A stretch of DNA of 18,482 nucleotides from JANLSE01 sp038214135 (GTDB taxonomy: Bacteria; Chloroflexota; Chloroflexia; Chloroflexales; Roseiflexaceae), in the NCBI GenBank assembly GCA_038214135.1, contig JBBQSD010000126.1, positions 1-18,482 of the forward strand, written 5' to 3'. A model generated the notes under the pieces. That model did not search any database, had not been told where the DNA came from, and saw only the letters and a program-made list of their open reading frames with translations. Each line of letters begins with the position of its first letter. The stretch's first letter is position 1. Positions 9,201-17,500 of this stretch are shown here, in pieces. The position numbers were made by a program, and so were the translations under genes.

Positions 9201-9734
9201 CCATTCGCTGCCCAGAAATGGCGTACAGCCTACCCATCGGCTACAACAGCGGCGTTGCTTTGCGGGCTAGAACAGGATAGCCCGGCCTCAGTTGAGCGTG
9301 ATGTGCAGATTAGTGCAGCGCTTACGGCAATCGAACCAGGCAAGCGGCGGCGCGCGCTGTTCGAAGCGCATCTGCGCGAGCAGTTAGCCCAGGTGCTACG
9401 CCTGCCACCAGCGCGCATTGATGCTGGTAAGCCGCTGAAGGCCATGGGCCTGGATTCACTAATGGCGATTGAGTTCAAGAATCGCCTTGAACAGAGCCTG
9501 AGACTGAGCCTCTCGGCCACGCTCGCCTGGAACTACCCAACAATTACGCTACTGGCCGAATATCTGGCAGGGCGCATGCAGATCGCGCTTGATGCCCCAG
9601 CAATCCCGCTTACGAGCGCTCCTGCCGAAATAGCCGCGCCGATTGATGAACTGGCCGATCTCACCCAGGATGAGGTAGCATCGCTGCTTGACGCCGAGCT
9701 CGCTGCACTCGATGAACTGCTGAAGGATGGATAG
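3255..9734 (+). CDS. Type I PKS, fully reducing module (KS-AT-DH-ER-KR-ACP)
   Basis: A 2159-residue single-module PKS that extends an acyl chain by one unit and reduces the beta carbon fully. KS (about 14-440) has Cys184 in DTACSSS, His320 in EAHGTGT and His360 in NIGH. AT (about 540-830) has GHSMGE with Ser631 and VASH at 731-734, a motif that usually goes with methylmalonyl-CoA. DH (about 899-1175) has His932 in HRVRGAAVLP, YGPAFQ, and Asp1098 in DGALQ, so it looks active. A structural KR half follows (about 1190-1415). ER (about 1422-1738) has the NADPH loop HAAAGGVGMAAVQLA from His1563. KR (about 1758-2010) has TGGLGALG, Lys1869, Ser1893, Tyr1906 and LDD at 1849-1851, pointing to a B-type ketoreductase. 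ACP has Ser2068 in GLDSLM. The last 35 residues are acidic, with a leucine-rich helix likely used for docking. The N-terminus has only about 13 residues before the KS: no docking coiled coil and no loading domain. Six bases separate it from the next PKS gene. Confidence 0.95.
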   Translation: MVGSTSQPRRERTPIAIIGIGCRFPGGVDSPAEFWKLLTDKVDAIGPMPAGRFDLEQYYSPTPADPGKIITREGGFLNEIDRFDAAFFGISPREASAMDPQQRLLLEVAWEALEDAGLSAQRVAGSNTGVYIGMWTNEYEDKMYAASDNIDLYVTTGGGRYSASGRLSYMLDMHGPSLTVDTACSSSLVAIHLACQSLWSGETTQALAGAVNLILMPQISIGYSRSRMLSPDARCKFGDASANGYVRSEGAAAILLKPLDQAQADGDPIYAVILGSATNNDGHSSGLLVAPSGQGQTMMLRDAYQQAGVSPSTIQYVEAHGTGTAVGDPVELQALGTVLGDGRPADSPCIVGSVKTNIGHTEAASGMAGLIKAALSLKHRSIPASLHFETPNPNIPWAELPLRIAQVQTAWPEGAIARAGVNSFGVTGTNAHIVLQAAPIVVPNPPRHERQPLLLPISAHSPVALNALAHSYAELLAQTGTPSAHDICYTAAARRSHHEQRLAIVALDTAGLVAGLESFRLGEPHPGLRIGQATDAPNVVFVFPGQGSQWFGMARRLLANEPVFRDAIARCDAAIHAEAGWSLLEQLAADQASSRLNEIDVIQPTLFAIQVALAAQWRAWGIAPAAVVGHSMGEVAAAHVAGILSLEDAAAVICRRSRLLRRISGQGAMAAVELTIEQAQSAIIGYEDRLAIAVSNSPTSTVLSGDPAALDTVIEQLQQRDVFCRRVKVDVASHSPQVDPLRDDLLLALAKLHPQAASTPFLSTVTARYENGADCDARYWERNLCQPVLFANAVQQLLDDGNSVFLELSPHPILLPSIESTLHHGNRHGHVVPSLRRDSDETVTLLGSLGQLYTLGCVVDWAALHPQGAQVVQLPRYPWQRERFWYEPAATGMSRRPGHPLLGTPIVLAAQPQNHAWENLLNLQDIAFLGDHRVRGAAVLPAAGFLELALATKVDGEAVELEQFHFTEALGLPDDSARLVQLALAPHQSGSQSLQLFSRPAQDSATDWTLHAAGIIRRSATEIVQTGEPVEQILARCTNEQSAEEHYTEMRARGLEYGPAFQVVEQLWRTDGEVFGRLRAPASGGPLARYAERIALLDGALQLAVAALPAATAGATYMPIGVERLCLYDRPAAGSAVQGHAIRHDSRHTDDEAIYDVTLRDNNGRVLVRCEGMALHRLADNTSTMRDQWLYEVRWEQQERPATRANASINWLVLASDGLGEALARLLMAQGSHVMLVTPGTAYANLGQQCYAIDPTDSTGYRRLVAAASAASSGPLHVVHAWSATLPTDDINAAEKLGVGSALLLTQALIGAGIEARLWLISAGAQAAMPGDSVAPFGALLWGLGRTLANEHAELRPTLIDIEPGQVAALAAELLADGAVEQVALRGNQRLVARLAQHTIAPPSEPTLSVNPIYRLVAATPGMLDSLVAQESMRRVPGPGEIEIEIGAAGLNFIDVMKALGIYPGLEPSPDVALGGECAGTVVAVGQGVADFTPGDQVVALTPSFTRASCMASHLTLPAILAAHQPTQLGLEQAAGVPIVFLTAYYALHTLGRMRRGERVLIHAAAGGVGMAAVQLAQRAGAEIFATAGSPEKRALLRELGVQHVFDSRTLDFADEIMAATNGRGVDLVLNSLAGAAIPRSLACLAPRGRFLEIGKRDIYENSLIGLEPFRRNLSFFAIDLASMIAESQQEVAEIFQEVMALITTGELRPIPTTAYPIGAATDAFRTMAQAQHIGKIVVVMRDQQVAARTADSLVRSDASYLITGGLGALGLAVAERLAMRGARHVALMGRSAPSTAAASAIARMEHDGVQLVVLRGDVAHEQDVAKALATIDIHMPPLRGVIHAAGLLDDATVAQLSTTQLHAALAPKLAGAWNLHRLTMGRQLDHFVLFSSVAALLGLPGQANYAAGNAFLDSLAQARRAAGLPALSIAWGPWSAIGLAAVNSNRGARLADRGLGSLTPLSALATLERLMSSTSTNVAVMPFAAQKWRTAYPSATTAALLCGLEQDSPASVERDVQISAALTAIEPGKRRRALFEAHLREQLAQVLRLPPARIDAGKPLKAMGLDSLMAIEFKNRLEQSLRLSLSATLAWNYPTITLLAEYLAGRMQIALDAPAIPLTSAPAEIAAPIDELADLTQDEVASLLDAELAALDELLKDG

Positions 9735-9740
9735 CTGAGT

Positions 9741-12700
9741 ATGACCCAACCAGAGCAAAGCGATACCCTGGCTCAGTTGAAGCGCGCACTTGGCGCGATC
9801 AAAGAACTGCGTGGCCGCCTCGATGCCGCCGAGCGCGCCCGCAGCGAGCCGATAGCGATCATCGGCATGGGCTGCCGCGTTCCTGGTGCCGCAAACCCAG
9901 AGTCCTTCTGGCAATTGCTGCATAATGGCGTTGATGCAATCAGTGAGGTGCCATCCGACCGCTGGGATGGCGATGCCTTCTACAACCCTGATCCCGAGGC
10001 GATTGGCAAGATTGCAACACGCTGGGGTGGTTTTTTGTCAGCGATTGATCAGTTCGACCCAGCATTTTTTGGCATCTCGCCACGCGAGGCCACCGCCATG
10101 GACCCGCAGCAGCGCCTGTTGCTGGAAGTGGCCTATGAGACGTTTGAAAATGCTGGACAGACGACAGAGCAATTGGCTGGCAGTAAAACCGGCGTCTTCG
10201 TTGGTGTTCACAGCCATAGCACCGATTATTACATGCTCCAGGCTACCGATCCTGCCGCCATCGATACCTATAGCGGCACTGGCACATCGCACAGTGTTGT
10301 GGCTGGTCGGCTCTCGTATCTCTTCGATCTCCAGGGGCCAAGCATGGCGCTCGATACCGCCTGCTCATCATCACTTGTAGCGGTGCATCTGGCTGTGCAG
10401 AGCCTGCGTGGGCGTGAATGCCGCATGGCCTTGGCCGGTGGCGTGAATATCATTCTGGAGCCAACCTTCTCGATTGCCGCCTCACGCATGCACATGATGG
10501 CTGCCGATGGCCGCTGCAAGACCTTCGATGCCGCTGCCGATGGCTTCGTGCGTGGCGAGGGCTGTGGGATGGTGATGCTCAAGCGGCTCTCCGATGCACA
10601 GGCCGATGGCGATAGGGTGCTGGCGGTGATCGCTGGCTCGGCTGTCAATCAGGATGGCCACACAAATGGCCTCACCGCGCCAAACGGCCTCTCGCAGCAG
10701 ACAGTGATTCGAGCCGCTCTGGCCAACGCTGGCGTTGAACCACAGCAGATTAGTTATGTCGAAGCCCACGGCACCGGCACTGCACTTGGCGATCCAATCG
10801 AGGTTGAAGCGCTCGCGGCGGTATTGAGCGGGCCACGTTCACCCAATCAGTTGGTGCTGCTTGGCTCGGCAAAAACCAATATCGGCCATCTGGAGGGTGC
10901 TGCTGGCGTAATTGGCCTGATCAAGACGGTGCTTTCATTGCGCCATCAGCAGATCCCGCCATTGGTTCACTTCCGTATGCTCAACCCATTGATGACACTC
11001 GCTGGTACACCGCTGATCATCCCAACCGATGTGCATACCTGGAAGAGCAGCGAGACACCACGCTATGCTGGCGTCAGTTCGTTTGGTTGGTCTGGCACGA
11101 ATGCCCATGTGATTGTTGGTGAAGCCCCGCGCCAACCCGAAGCGCCCTACGCAGCAGCACCCGCTGGCCAGACTTTGTTGTTGCCACTTTCGGCACGTAG
11201 CTCGGCGGCACTGCGCGCACAGGCCCACAATATCGCCAAGCTACTGCGCCAGGCCAATGCTCCAATGGCGTATGATCTATGCTTCCACGCAGCAATGCGC
11301 CGCAGCCACCACGACCAGAGAATGGCAGTGGTTGGTCGCTCACCTGCCGAATTGGCTGATCGCCTGACGACCTTTGCCAACGCCAAGCCTGATGATGCAC
11401 CAAACGAATTGGGCGGAATCGTGTTTGTGTTCTCCGGCCAGGGTTCACAATGGGATGGAATGGCCCGCCAGTTGCTCACCGATGAGCCACTCTTTCGATC
11501 CGAATTGGAGCGCTGTGATGCTGCCATCCGTGCCGAAGCAGGCTGGTCACTGATCGAGCAACTGACCACAACCGCTGGTGCGCAGCTTGATCAGATCGAC
11601 ATCATTCAGCCAACCCTGTTTGCCATCCAGGTTGGCCTTGCGGCACTCTGGCGCAGCTATGGTGTGCTACCAGATGCGGTGGTTGGTCACAGCCTGGGTG
11701 AGGTTGGAGCGGCCTATGTTGCTGGCGCTCTGAGTTTGGAGGATGCCGTCCGCGTGATCTGCCGACGCAGCCGCCTGTTGCGGCGGATCAGCGGGCAAGG
11801 AGCGATGGCGGTAGTTGGGCTATCGCTTGATGAAGCTGAGGCCGCGATTGCCGGTTACACAGATCGGCTGGCCGTTGGCGGCAACAACAGCCCACGCTCC
11901 TGTGTGCTCTCTGGCGATCCAGCGGCACTTGACGCAGTACTCACACAACTCCAATCCCGCAATATCTTCTGTCGGCCCGTCAAGGTCGATGTCGCATCGC
12001 ACAGCCCACAGGTCGATCTACTATGCCCGGATCTGCTGGCTGCGCTGCGGGATCTGCGCCCACAAGCGCCAACCATGCCGATCTACTCGACGGCGACGGG
12101 CACAGTATTTGAGTCCGGCCGGCCTGCGTTACTCGATGCCGCGTACTGGGTACAGAACCTGCGTCAGCCGGTGCTATTCGCTGCTGCGATTGCCAAGTTA
12201 TTGCATGATGGACGCAACACCTTTATCGAACTGAGCCCGCATCCAATCTTGCTCACAGCAATCGATGACAGTATGCACGCAGCAGGCGCAACAGGGCAGA
12301 CGCTCCCGTCGATGCTCCGCAACCGGGCTGGTCGAATAACAATGCTCGAATCGCTTGGCACACTGTATGCCCATGGCCATATGCCCGATTGGCGCGGCCT
12401 CTACCCAACACCAGGACGGTTTGTTGACCTGCCATCCTATCCCTGGCAACGTCGGCGCTTCTGGATCAATGCCACGCCAACCCGCTCGATGCCAATAATT
12501 GAGATCACCACCCATAGTACTCAGCCGCTGCCCGAATTGGCACTGCGGCGTGCTGATGATTGGTTCTATCAGGTTTCGTGGCGTCCACAGCCGCTTCCTG
12601 CATTGCCCGCAATTACTGAAGGCGGAAGCTGGCTGATCTTTACTGATGCCGAAGGGCTTGGCGAACAACTTGCACAACGCCTGACAAGCACAGGGCAGCA

Positions 12701-14447
12701 GGCGATACTGGTTGTGCCTGGGAACAGCTATATCCGCCAGAATGATACCTACATTCAGATGAACCCACAGCGACCAGAGGATCTACAGCGATTGTTGCGT
12801 GAAACGCTTACGGGCACAGCTCCGCTACGAGGTGCAATCTATCTGTGGGCATTACGGGCAGCCTCCGATGTGGAAAGCCCGCCGCAAACAGCACAGACAT
12901 TGGTCTATGGCGGTGCGCTGCATCTGGCCCAGGCCATGGCTGCTGCAACGCTGCCCAGCACGCCACAGATCTGGTTCGTGACCCGTGGTGCCCAGGCAAT
13001 TGCTGGCGAGCCAGCCGTTGCCGCACAGGCACCGCTGTGGGGCCTCGGGCGTGTGCTGAGTGTCGAACACCCCGAGCTATGGGGTGGGCTGATCGATCTC
13101 GATCCCCATAGATCGCCAGATGAGCCATCCGCGCTGCTTGGCGAACTGAGTACCAGCACGGCCCAGGAACAGATTGCATTACGCGGCACTGGCCGTTATG
13201 TCGCACGGCTCACCCGCAGCACTCCAACGGCGAGCCAGCCACTTGTGCTACACCCCAATGCCACCTACCTGATCACCGGCGGCATGGGCGGGCTTGGGCT
13301 AGAACTAGCGCGCTGGCTGGTTGAACGTGGTGCCCGTCATCTCGCGTTGGTCGGTCGTTCGGCCCCATCCATAACAGCCCAGGGCCTGATCGCAGAACTT
13401 GAGGAATCTGGCGCACAGATACGGATTGTTCGCGGTGATATCGGGCAGCCAGAAGCTGCGGCAGCCATTCTCGCAGAAATCGCACAGCGCATGCCACCAT
13501 TGCGCGGGCTGATCCATGCCGCTGGTATACTCGATGACGCAATGCTGCTCAAGCAGTCGTTCGCCTCGTTCGAATACGTGATGAAGCCCAAGATCGCAGG
13601 GGCTTGGCATCTGCACACACTGACGGCGAGTATCGATCTCGATTTCTTTGTGCTGTTCTCCTCCGCGACGGCGCTGCTCGGTACGCCAAGCCAGGCCTCT
13701 TATGCCGCCGCCAATGCCTACCTGGATGCCCTGGCCCATACGCGGCGGGCGAGTGGCTTACCAGCACTAAGCATCAACTGGGGCATGTGGGGCGAGGTCG
13801 GCCTGGCGGTACAGCATGGTCGCAGCCAGCATCTGAATCGGCGTGGGTTGATTGCCATGCCAGTGCAGGCTGGCCTGGCTGCGCTGGAGCGCCTGATGGC
13901 CGGCTCGAACGCACAGGTTGCCGCAATGGCAATCGATTGGCCGACGTTCAGCGGCCAGTTCCCAGCAGGCCATACGCCACATCTATTCCGTGAACTGATC
14001 ATAGATCAACGAGATGCTGCCGATCAGATTCAACCAGGCCGTGATCTGCGGCGTGAGTTGCAAGAACACGCACCAACAGCACGGATCGAGGTGATCGAGC
14101 AGCTTGCGCGCGAACAGGTAGCGGGTGTGCTGGGCTTCGCAGGAACCGATGATGTCGCACCACAACGGGGCTTCTTCCAGATGGGCATGGACTCACTGAT
14201 GGCGATTGAGCTAAAGAACCGGCTTCAGGCCATTCTGATGCTGAACCTACCCTCAACACTGGCCTTCGATTACCCAACCGCAACCAGCCTCGCACACTAT
14301 CTGCATGATCGAATCTTCCCGCCACCAACTGTGGAACCACCCACGCCGATGAGCGATAGCGATAGTGATTTGCAAGCACTCGGGCAGCTTTCGCGTGAGG
14401 ATCTGAAGGCCCTGATCGATGATGAACTTGAGTCTATCGATATGTAA
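9741..14447 (+). CDS. Type I PKS, ketoreducing module (docking-KS-AT-KR-ACP)
   Basis: A 1568-residue single-module PKS that should leave a beta-hydroxy group. Residues 1-35 are a charged helix (QLKRALGAIKELRGRLDAAE), a coiled-coil docking domain for the C-terminus of the previous PKS. KS (about 36-460) has Cys208, His343 and His383. AT (about 560-855) has GHSLGE with Ser651 and VASH at 751-754, again suggesting methylmalonyl-CoA. A linker of about 40 residues leads straight into the structural KR half (about 935-1160); no DH or ER remnant is present. KR (about 1174-1420) has TGGMGGLG, LDD at 1264-1266 (B-type), Lys1284, Ser1308 and Tyr1321. ACP has Ser1485 in GMDSLM. The C-terminus (DLQALGQLSREDLKALIDDELESIDM region) resembles that of the preceding PKS. 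The start follows the upstream stop by 6 bases; AAGGA at 9723-9727 is 13 bases away, so translation is probably coupled. Confidence 0.95.
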   Translation: MTQPEQSDTLAQLKRALGAIKELRGRLDAAERARSEPIAIIGMGCRVPGAANPESFWQLLHNGVDAISEVPSDRWDGDAFYNPDPEAIGKIATRWGGFLSAIDQFDPAFFGISPREATAMDPQQRLLLEVAYETFENAGQTTEQLAGSKTGVFVGVHSHSTDYYMLQATDPAAIDTYSGTGTSHSVVAGRLSYLFDLQGPSMALDTACSSSLVAVHLAVQSLRGRECRMALAGGVNIILEPTFSIAASRMHMMAADGRCKTFDAAADGFVRGEGCGMVMLKRLSDAQADGDRVLAVIAGSAVNQDGHTNGLTAPNGLSQQTVIRAALANAGVEPQQISYVEAHGTGTALGDPIEVEALAAVLSGPRSPNQLVLLGSAKTNIGHLEGAAGVIGLIKTVLSLRHQQIPPLVHFRMLNPLMTLAGTPLIIPTDVHTWKSSETPRYAGVSSFGWSGTNAHVIVGEAPRQPEAPYAAAPAGQTLLLPLSARSSAALRAQAHNIAKLLRQANAPMAYDLCFHAAMRRSHHDQRMAVVGRSPAELADRLTTFANAKPDDAPNELGGIVFVFSGQGSQWDGMARQLLTDEPLFRSELERCDAAIRAEAGWSLIEQLTTTAGAQLDQIDIIQPTLFAIQVGLAALWRSYGVLPDAVVGHSLGEVGAAYVAGALSLEDAVRVICRRSRLLRRISGQGAMAVVGLSLDEAEAAIAGYTDRLAVGGNNSPRSCVLSGDPAALDAVLTQLQSRNIFCRPVKVDVASHSPQVDLLCPDLLAALRDLRPQAPTMPIYSTATGTVFESGRPALLDAAYWVQNLRQPVLFAAAIAKLLHDGRNTFIELSPHPILLTAIDDSMHAAGATGQTLPSMLRNRAGRITMLESLGTLYAHGHMPDWRGLYPTPGRFVDLPSYPWQRRRFWINATPTRSMPIIEITTHSTQPLPELALRRADDWFYQVSWRPQPLPALPAITEGGSWLIFTDAEGLGEQLAQRLTSTGQQAILVVPGNSYIRQNDTYIQMNPQRPEDLQRLLRETLTGTAPLRGAIYLWALRAASDVESPPQTAQTLVYGGALHLAQAMAAATLPSTPQIWFVTRGAQAIAGEPAVAAQAPLWGLGRVLSVEHPELWGGLIDLDPHRSPDEPSALLGELSTSTAQEQIALRGTGRYVARLTRSTPTASQPLVLHPNATYLITGGMGGLGLELARWLVERGARHLALVGRSAPSITAQGLIAELEESGAQIRIVRGDIGQPEAAAAILAEIAQRMPPLRGLIHAAGILDDAMLLKQSFASFEYVMKPKIAGAWHLHTLTASIDLDFFVLFSSATALLGTPSQASYAAANAYLDALAHTRRASGLPALSINWGMWGEVGLAVQHGRSQHLNRRGLIAMPVQAGLAALERLMAGSNAQVAAMAIDWPTFSGQFPAGHTPHLFRELIIDQRDAADQIQPGRDLRRELQEHAPTARIEVIEQLAREQVAGVLGFAGTDDVAPQRGFFQMGMDSLMAIELKNRLQAILMLNLPSTLAFDYPTATSLAHYLHDRIFPPPTVEPPTPMSDSDSDLQALGQLSREDLKALIDDELESIDM

Positions 14448-14457
14448 TGCCGCGCCA

Positions 14458-14476
14458 GGGCAGGCTTGGCCTGCTC
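14458..14476 (+). other. Hairpin between the second and third PKS genes
   Basis: GGGCAGGC (14458-14465) pairs with GCCTGCTC (14469-14476), one G-T pair included, around a TTG loop. It lies in the 54-base gap between the two PKS genes. No T run follows (GCAGTGGCAAAAGG comes next), so it is not a classical intrinsic terminator. It could protect or pause the transcript, or be chance. Confidence 0.35.
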
Positions 14477-14501
14477 GCAGTGGCAAAAGGCTATAGGCAC
14501 C

Positions 14502-17500
14502 ATGAACATGACTCCACAGCATGCCGAGGATCTTGAGCAACTCAAGCGTGCGTTGCTGGCGCTTAAGAAGATGCGCGCCCGTGTCGATGAACTTGAGAAG
14601 GCCCGCAGCGAGTCCATCGCAATTATTGGCATTGGCTGCCGCTTGCCTGGTGGGGCCAACAGCCCAACGGCCTTCTGGCAACTGCTGCACGATGGTGTCG
14701 ATGCGCTGAGTGAGGTTTCGGGCGACCGCTGGGATGCCAAGGCATTCCTCGACGCAGATCCCAATGCGGTTGGCAAAATCCCGACGGCGCGCGGCGGTTT
14801 CATCCGTGATGTTGGCATGTTCGATCCCCACTTCTTCGGGATCTCGCCGCGCGAAGCAGCTGCAATGGACCCACAGCAGCGCATGGTGCTAGAAGTGGCC
14901 TGGGAAGCGCTTGAGGATGCTGGCCTGCCACCCGATAGCCTGATCGGCAGCCAGACTGGCGTGTTCATTGGGATTGGACTCAACGACTACCAACGGCTGC
15001 AAGTGCCTGATCAGATTGCTGACCCAGCCCTGATTGATGCATACACTGCCTCGGGCAATGCGCTGTGCATCACCGCCAACCGCCTTTCGTACACCCTCGA
15101 TCTGCGTGGCCCAAGCATGGCGATCGACACCGCCTGCTCATCGTCGCTGGTTGCCGTGCTACAAGCCGTGCAGAGCCTGCGTAGTGGTGAATCTAGCCTA
15201 GCGATTGTTGGCGGTTCAAACCTGATTCTTACACCAGCAACCTCAATCAGTGTCGCTAAATTCCTGGCCCCCGATGGCAGTTGCAAATTTGGCGATGCTC
15301 GCGCCGATGGCTATGCCCGTGGTGAGGGCGTGGTGATGACGGTGCTCAAGCCGCTCAGGCGCGCAATCGCAGATGGCGACCCGATCTATGCCGTGATTCG
15401 GGGTGGTGCACTCAATCAGGATGGCTATAGTAGTGGCCTGACGGTGCCAAATGGCGTTGCCCAGCAGGCCATGCTCCGCGAGGCCCTGCGCGCTGCTGGC
15501 ATCGAACCGCACCAGATTGATTATATTGAGGCGCATGGCACTGGTACCGCGCTTGGCGATCCAATCGAGATCAATGCGCTTGGCGCGGTGTTCGGCGCAA
15601 CCCGCCCAGTCGACCGCCCACTGCTGGTTGGTTCAGTCAAGGCCAATATCGGCCATCTTGAGGCCGGTGCAGGACTCGCCGGATTAGTTAAGGTCGCTCT
15701 GGCATTGCGCCATGGCGCTATTCCGCGCAGCCTGCATTATGTAACGCCAAATCCACATATCCCATTCAAACAACTGGGCGTGCAGGTCGTAAATACGCAT
15801 ACCCCCTGGCCAGCCCTGGATCGCCCGGCCCGCGCCGGAGTCAGTTCATTTGGCTTTGGCGGCACCAACGCCCATATCATCCTGGAAGCGCCACCAACGC
15901 GCGAGCCAGCCGTCGTGGTTGCGCACTCGTCCAGCCTGCTGGCACTCTCGGCCAAGAGTGAGCCAGCGCTACGCGAACTCGCCCAGCGCTATGCCGAAAT
16001 GCTGGTCAAACCAGGCGCAGCATTGGCCGAGATCTGCGCTGCTGCAAATACGGGGCGCACGCACGCCTCCCACAGAATAGCTGTTGTTGCTGGCAACCCC
16101 GAGCAGATGCATACGCAACTTGTTGCACTGGCCGCTGGTGAGCTACCAACTGGAGCCACACGCGCAGTTGTTGAGCGTACCACGCGCCCACAGGTTGCGT
16201 TTCTGTTCACCGGCCAGGGCGCACAGTATGTTGGGATGGGTCGCCAACTGTACCACGAAGAACCGGTCTTTCGAGTGGCACTCGATACCTGTGATCAGCT
16301 GCTGCGATCAGCTCTTGATCGGCCATTGCTCGATGTCATCTTTGGGCAGGGCGCTGAGGATGCTCAAACGCTGATCGACCAGACAGTCTATACCCAACCG
16401 GCGCTATTTGCGATTGAGTATGCGCTGGCCCAGCTCTGGCAATCCTGGGGTATCGAACCAGCAGCCCTGCTTGGCCACTCGGTTGGTGAGTATGTTGCGG
16501 CATGTCTTGCTGGCGTGTTCAGTTTGGAAGATGGGCTGCGCCTGATTGCAGCCCGTGGCCGACTGATGCAATCGCTGCCACATGGTGGGGCCATGGCGGC
16601 TTTAGCAATCGATGAACAGCGTGCGCGCCAGTTGATCGCGCCATATACTGGCCGGGTTGATATTGCTGCAATCAATGAACCAGAAAGTTGCGTGATCTCC
16701 GGCGAGGCGAAAGCAGTCGATGAACTTGTCGCTCTGGTTGCGGCAGAGGGCCGCCGCACACGCCGACTCAGTGTCTCGCATGCATTCCATTCGCCGCTGA
16801 TGGATCCAATCCTGGATGCGTTCGAGCGCGAGGCCAGCCAGGTACAGTATGCCGCACCACGCATTCCATTGATCTCCAACCTGACTGGCCAGTTCTGGGC
16901 GCATGGCGCGGCCCCTGATGCTGCCTACTGGCGCAGACATCTACGTGCTGCGGTTCGTTTCGCCGATGGCATCGCCACCCTGCATGGCCAGGGCATCGCC
17001 ATGTTTCTCGAACTTGGCCCGGCACCAGTTCTGGCCGGAATGGCCAGCCGTTGTTTGCCAGCCGGTGCTGCGCTCCTGCTGCCATCGTTGCGCGAAGGCC
17101 AGGACGAATGGCGGCAGATGTTGGGCAGCCTGGCCGAATTGTACACACATGGGCGCGTCGTGAACTGGGCTGCGGTGAGTGGCCCGCGCCCGCTTCAGCA
17201 CATGGCACTGCCGAGCTACCCATTCCAGCGCGAGCACTACTGGTTCCGCCAGCCGAACCGCCGCCAGTTCGTTCAGAACTCCAACACAGCCCATCCACTG
17301 CTTGGGCGGCGGGTGCGCATGCCAGGACTCTCGGAGGCGATCTACGAGGCCGAACTGAGCGCCGACTGGCCGCAGATCTTGCATGAGCATCGCGTCCATG
17401 GCACGCCCGTTTTTCCTGCGACTGGCTACCTTGAACTGGCACTTGAGGCGGCTGAGGCGACATACGGCCCTGGATCATATACCATCGATGAACTGGTGAT

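Noticed and set aside
1190..14447. Second ketoreductase domain in each PKS (region before the ER or KR)
   Set aside because: These segments are the structural, non-catalytic half of the KR domain. They lack the intact TGGxGxxG loop and the K-S-Y-N residues.
14458..14476. Hairpin as a rho-independent terminator
   Set aside because: No T tract follows the stem, and the next PKS gene starts 25 bases later on the same strand.
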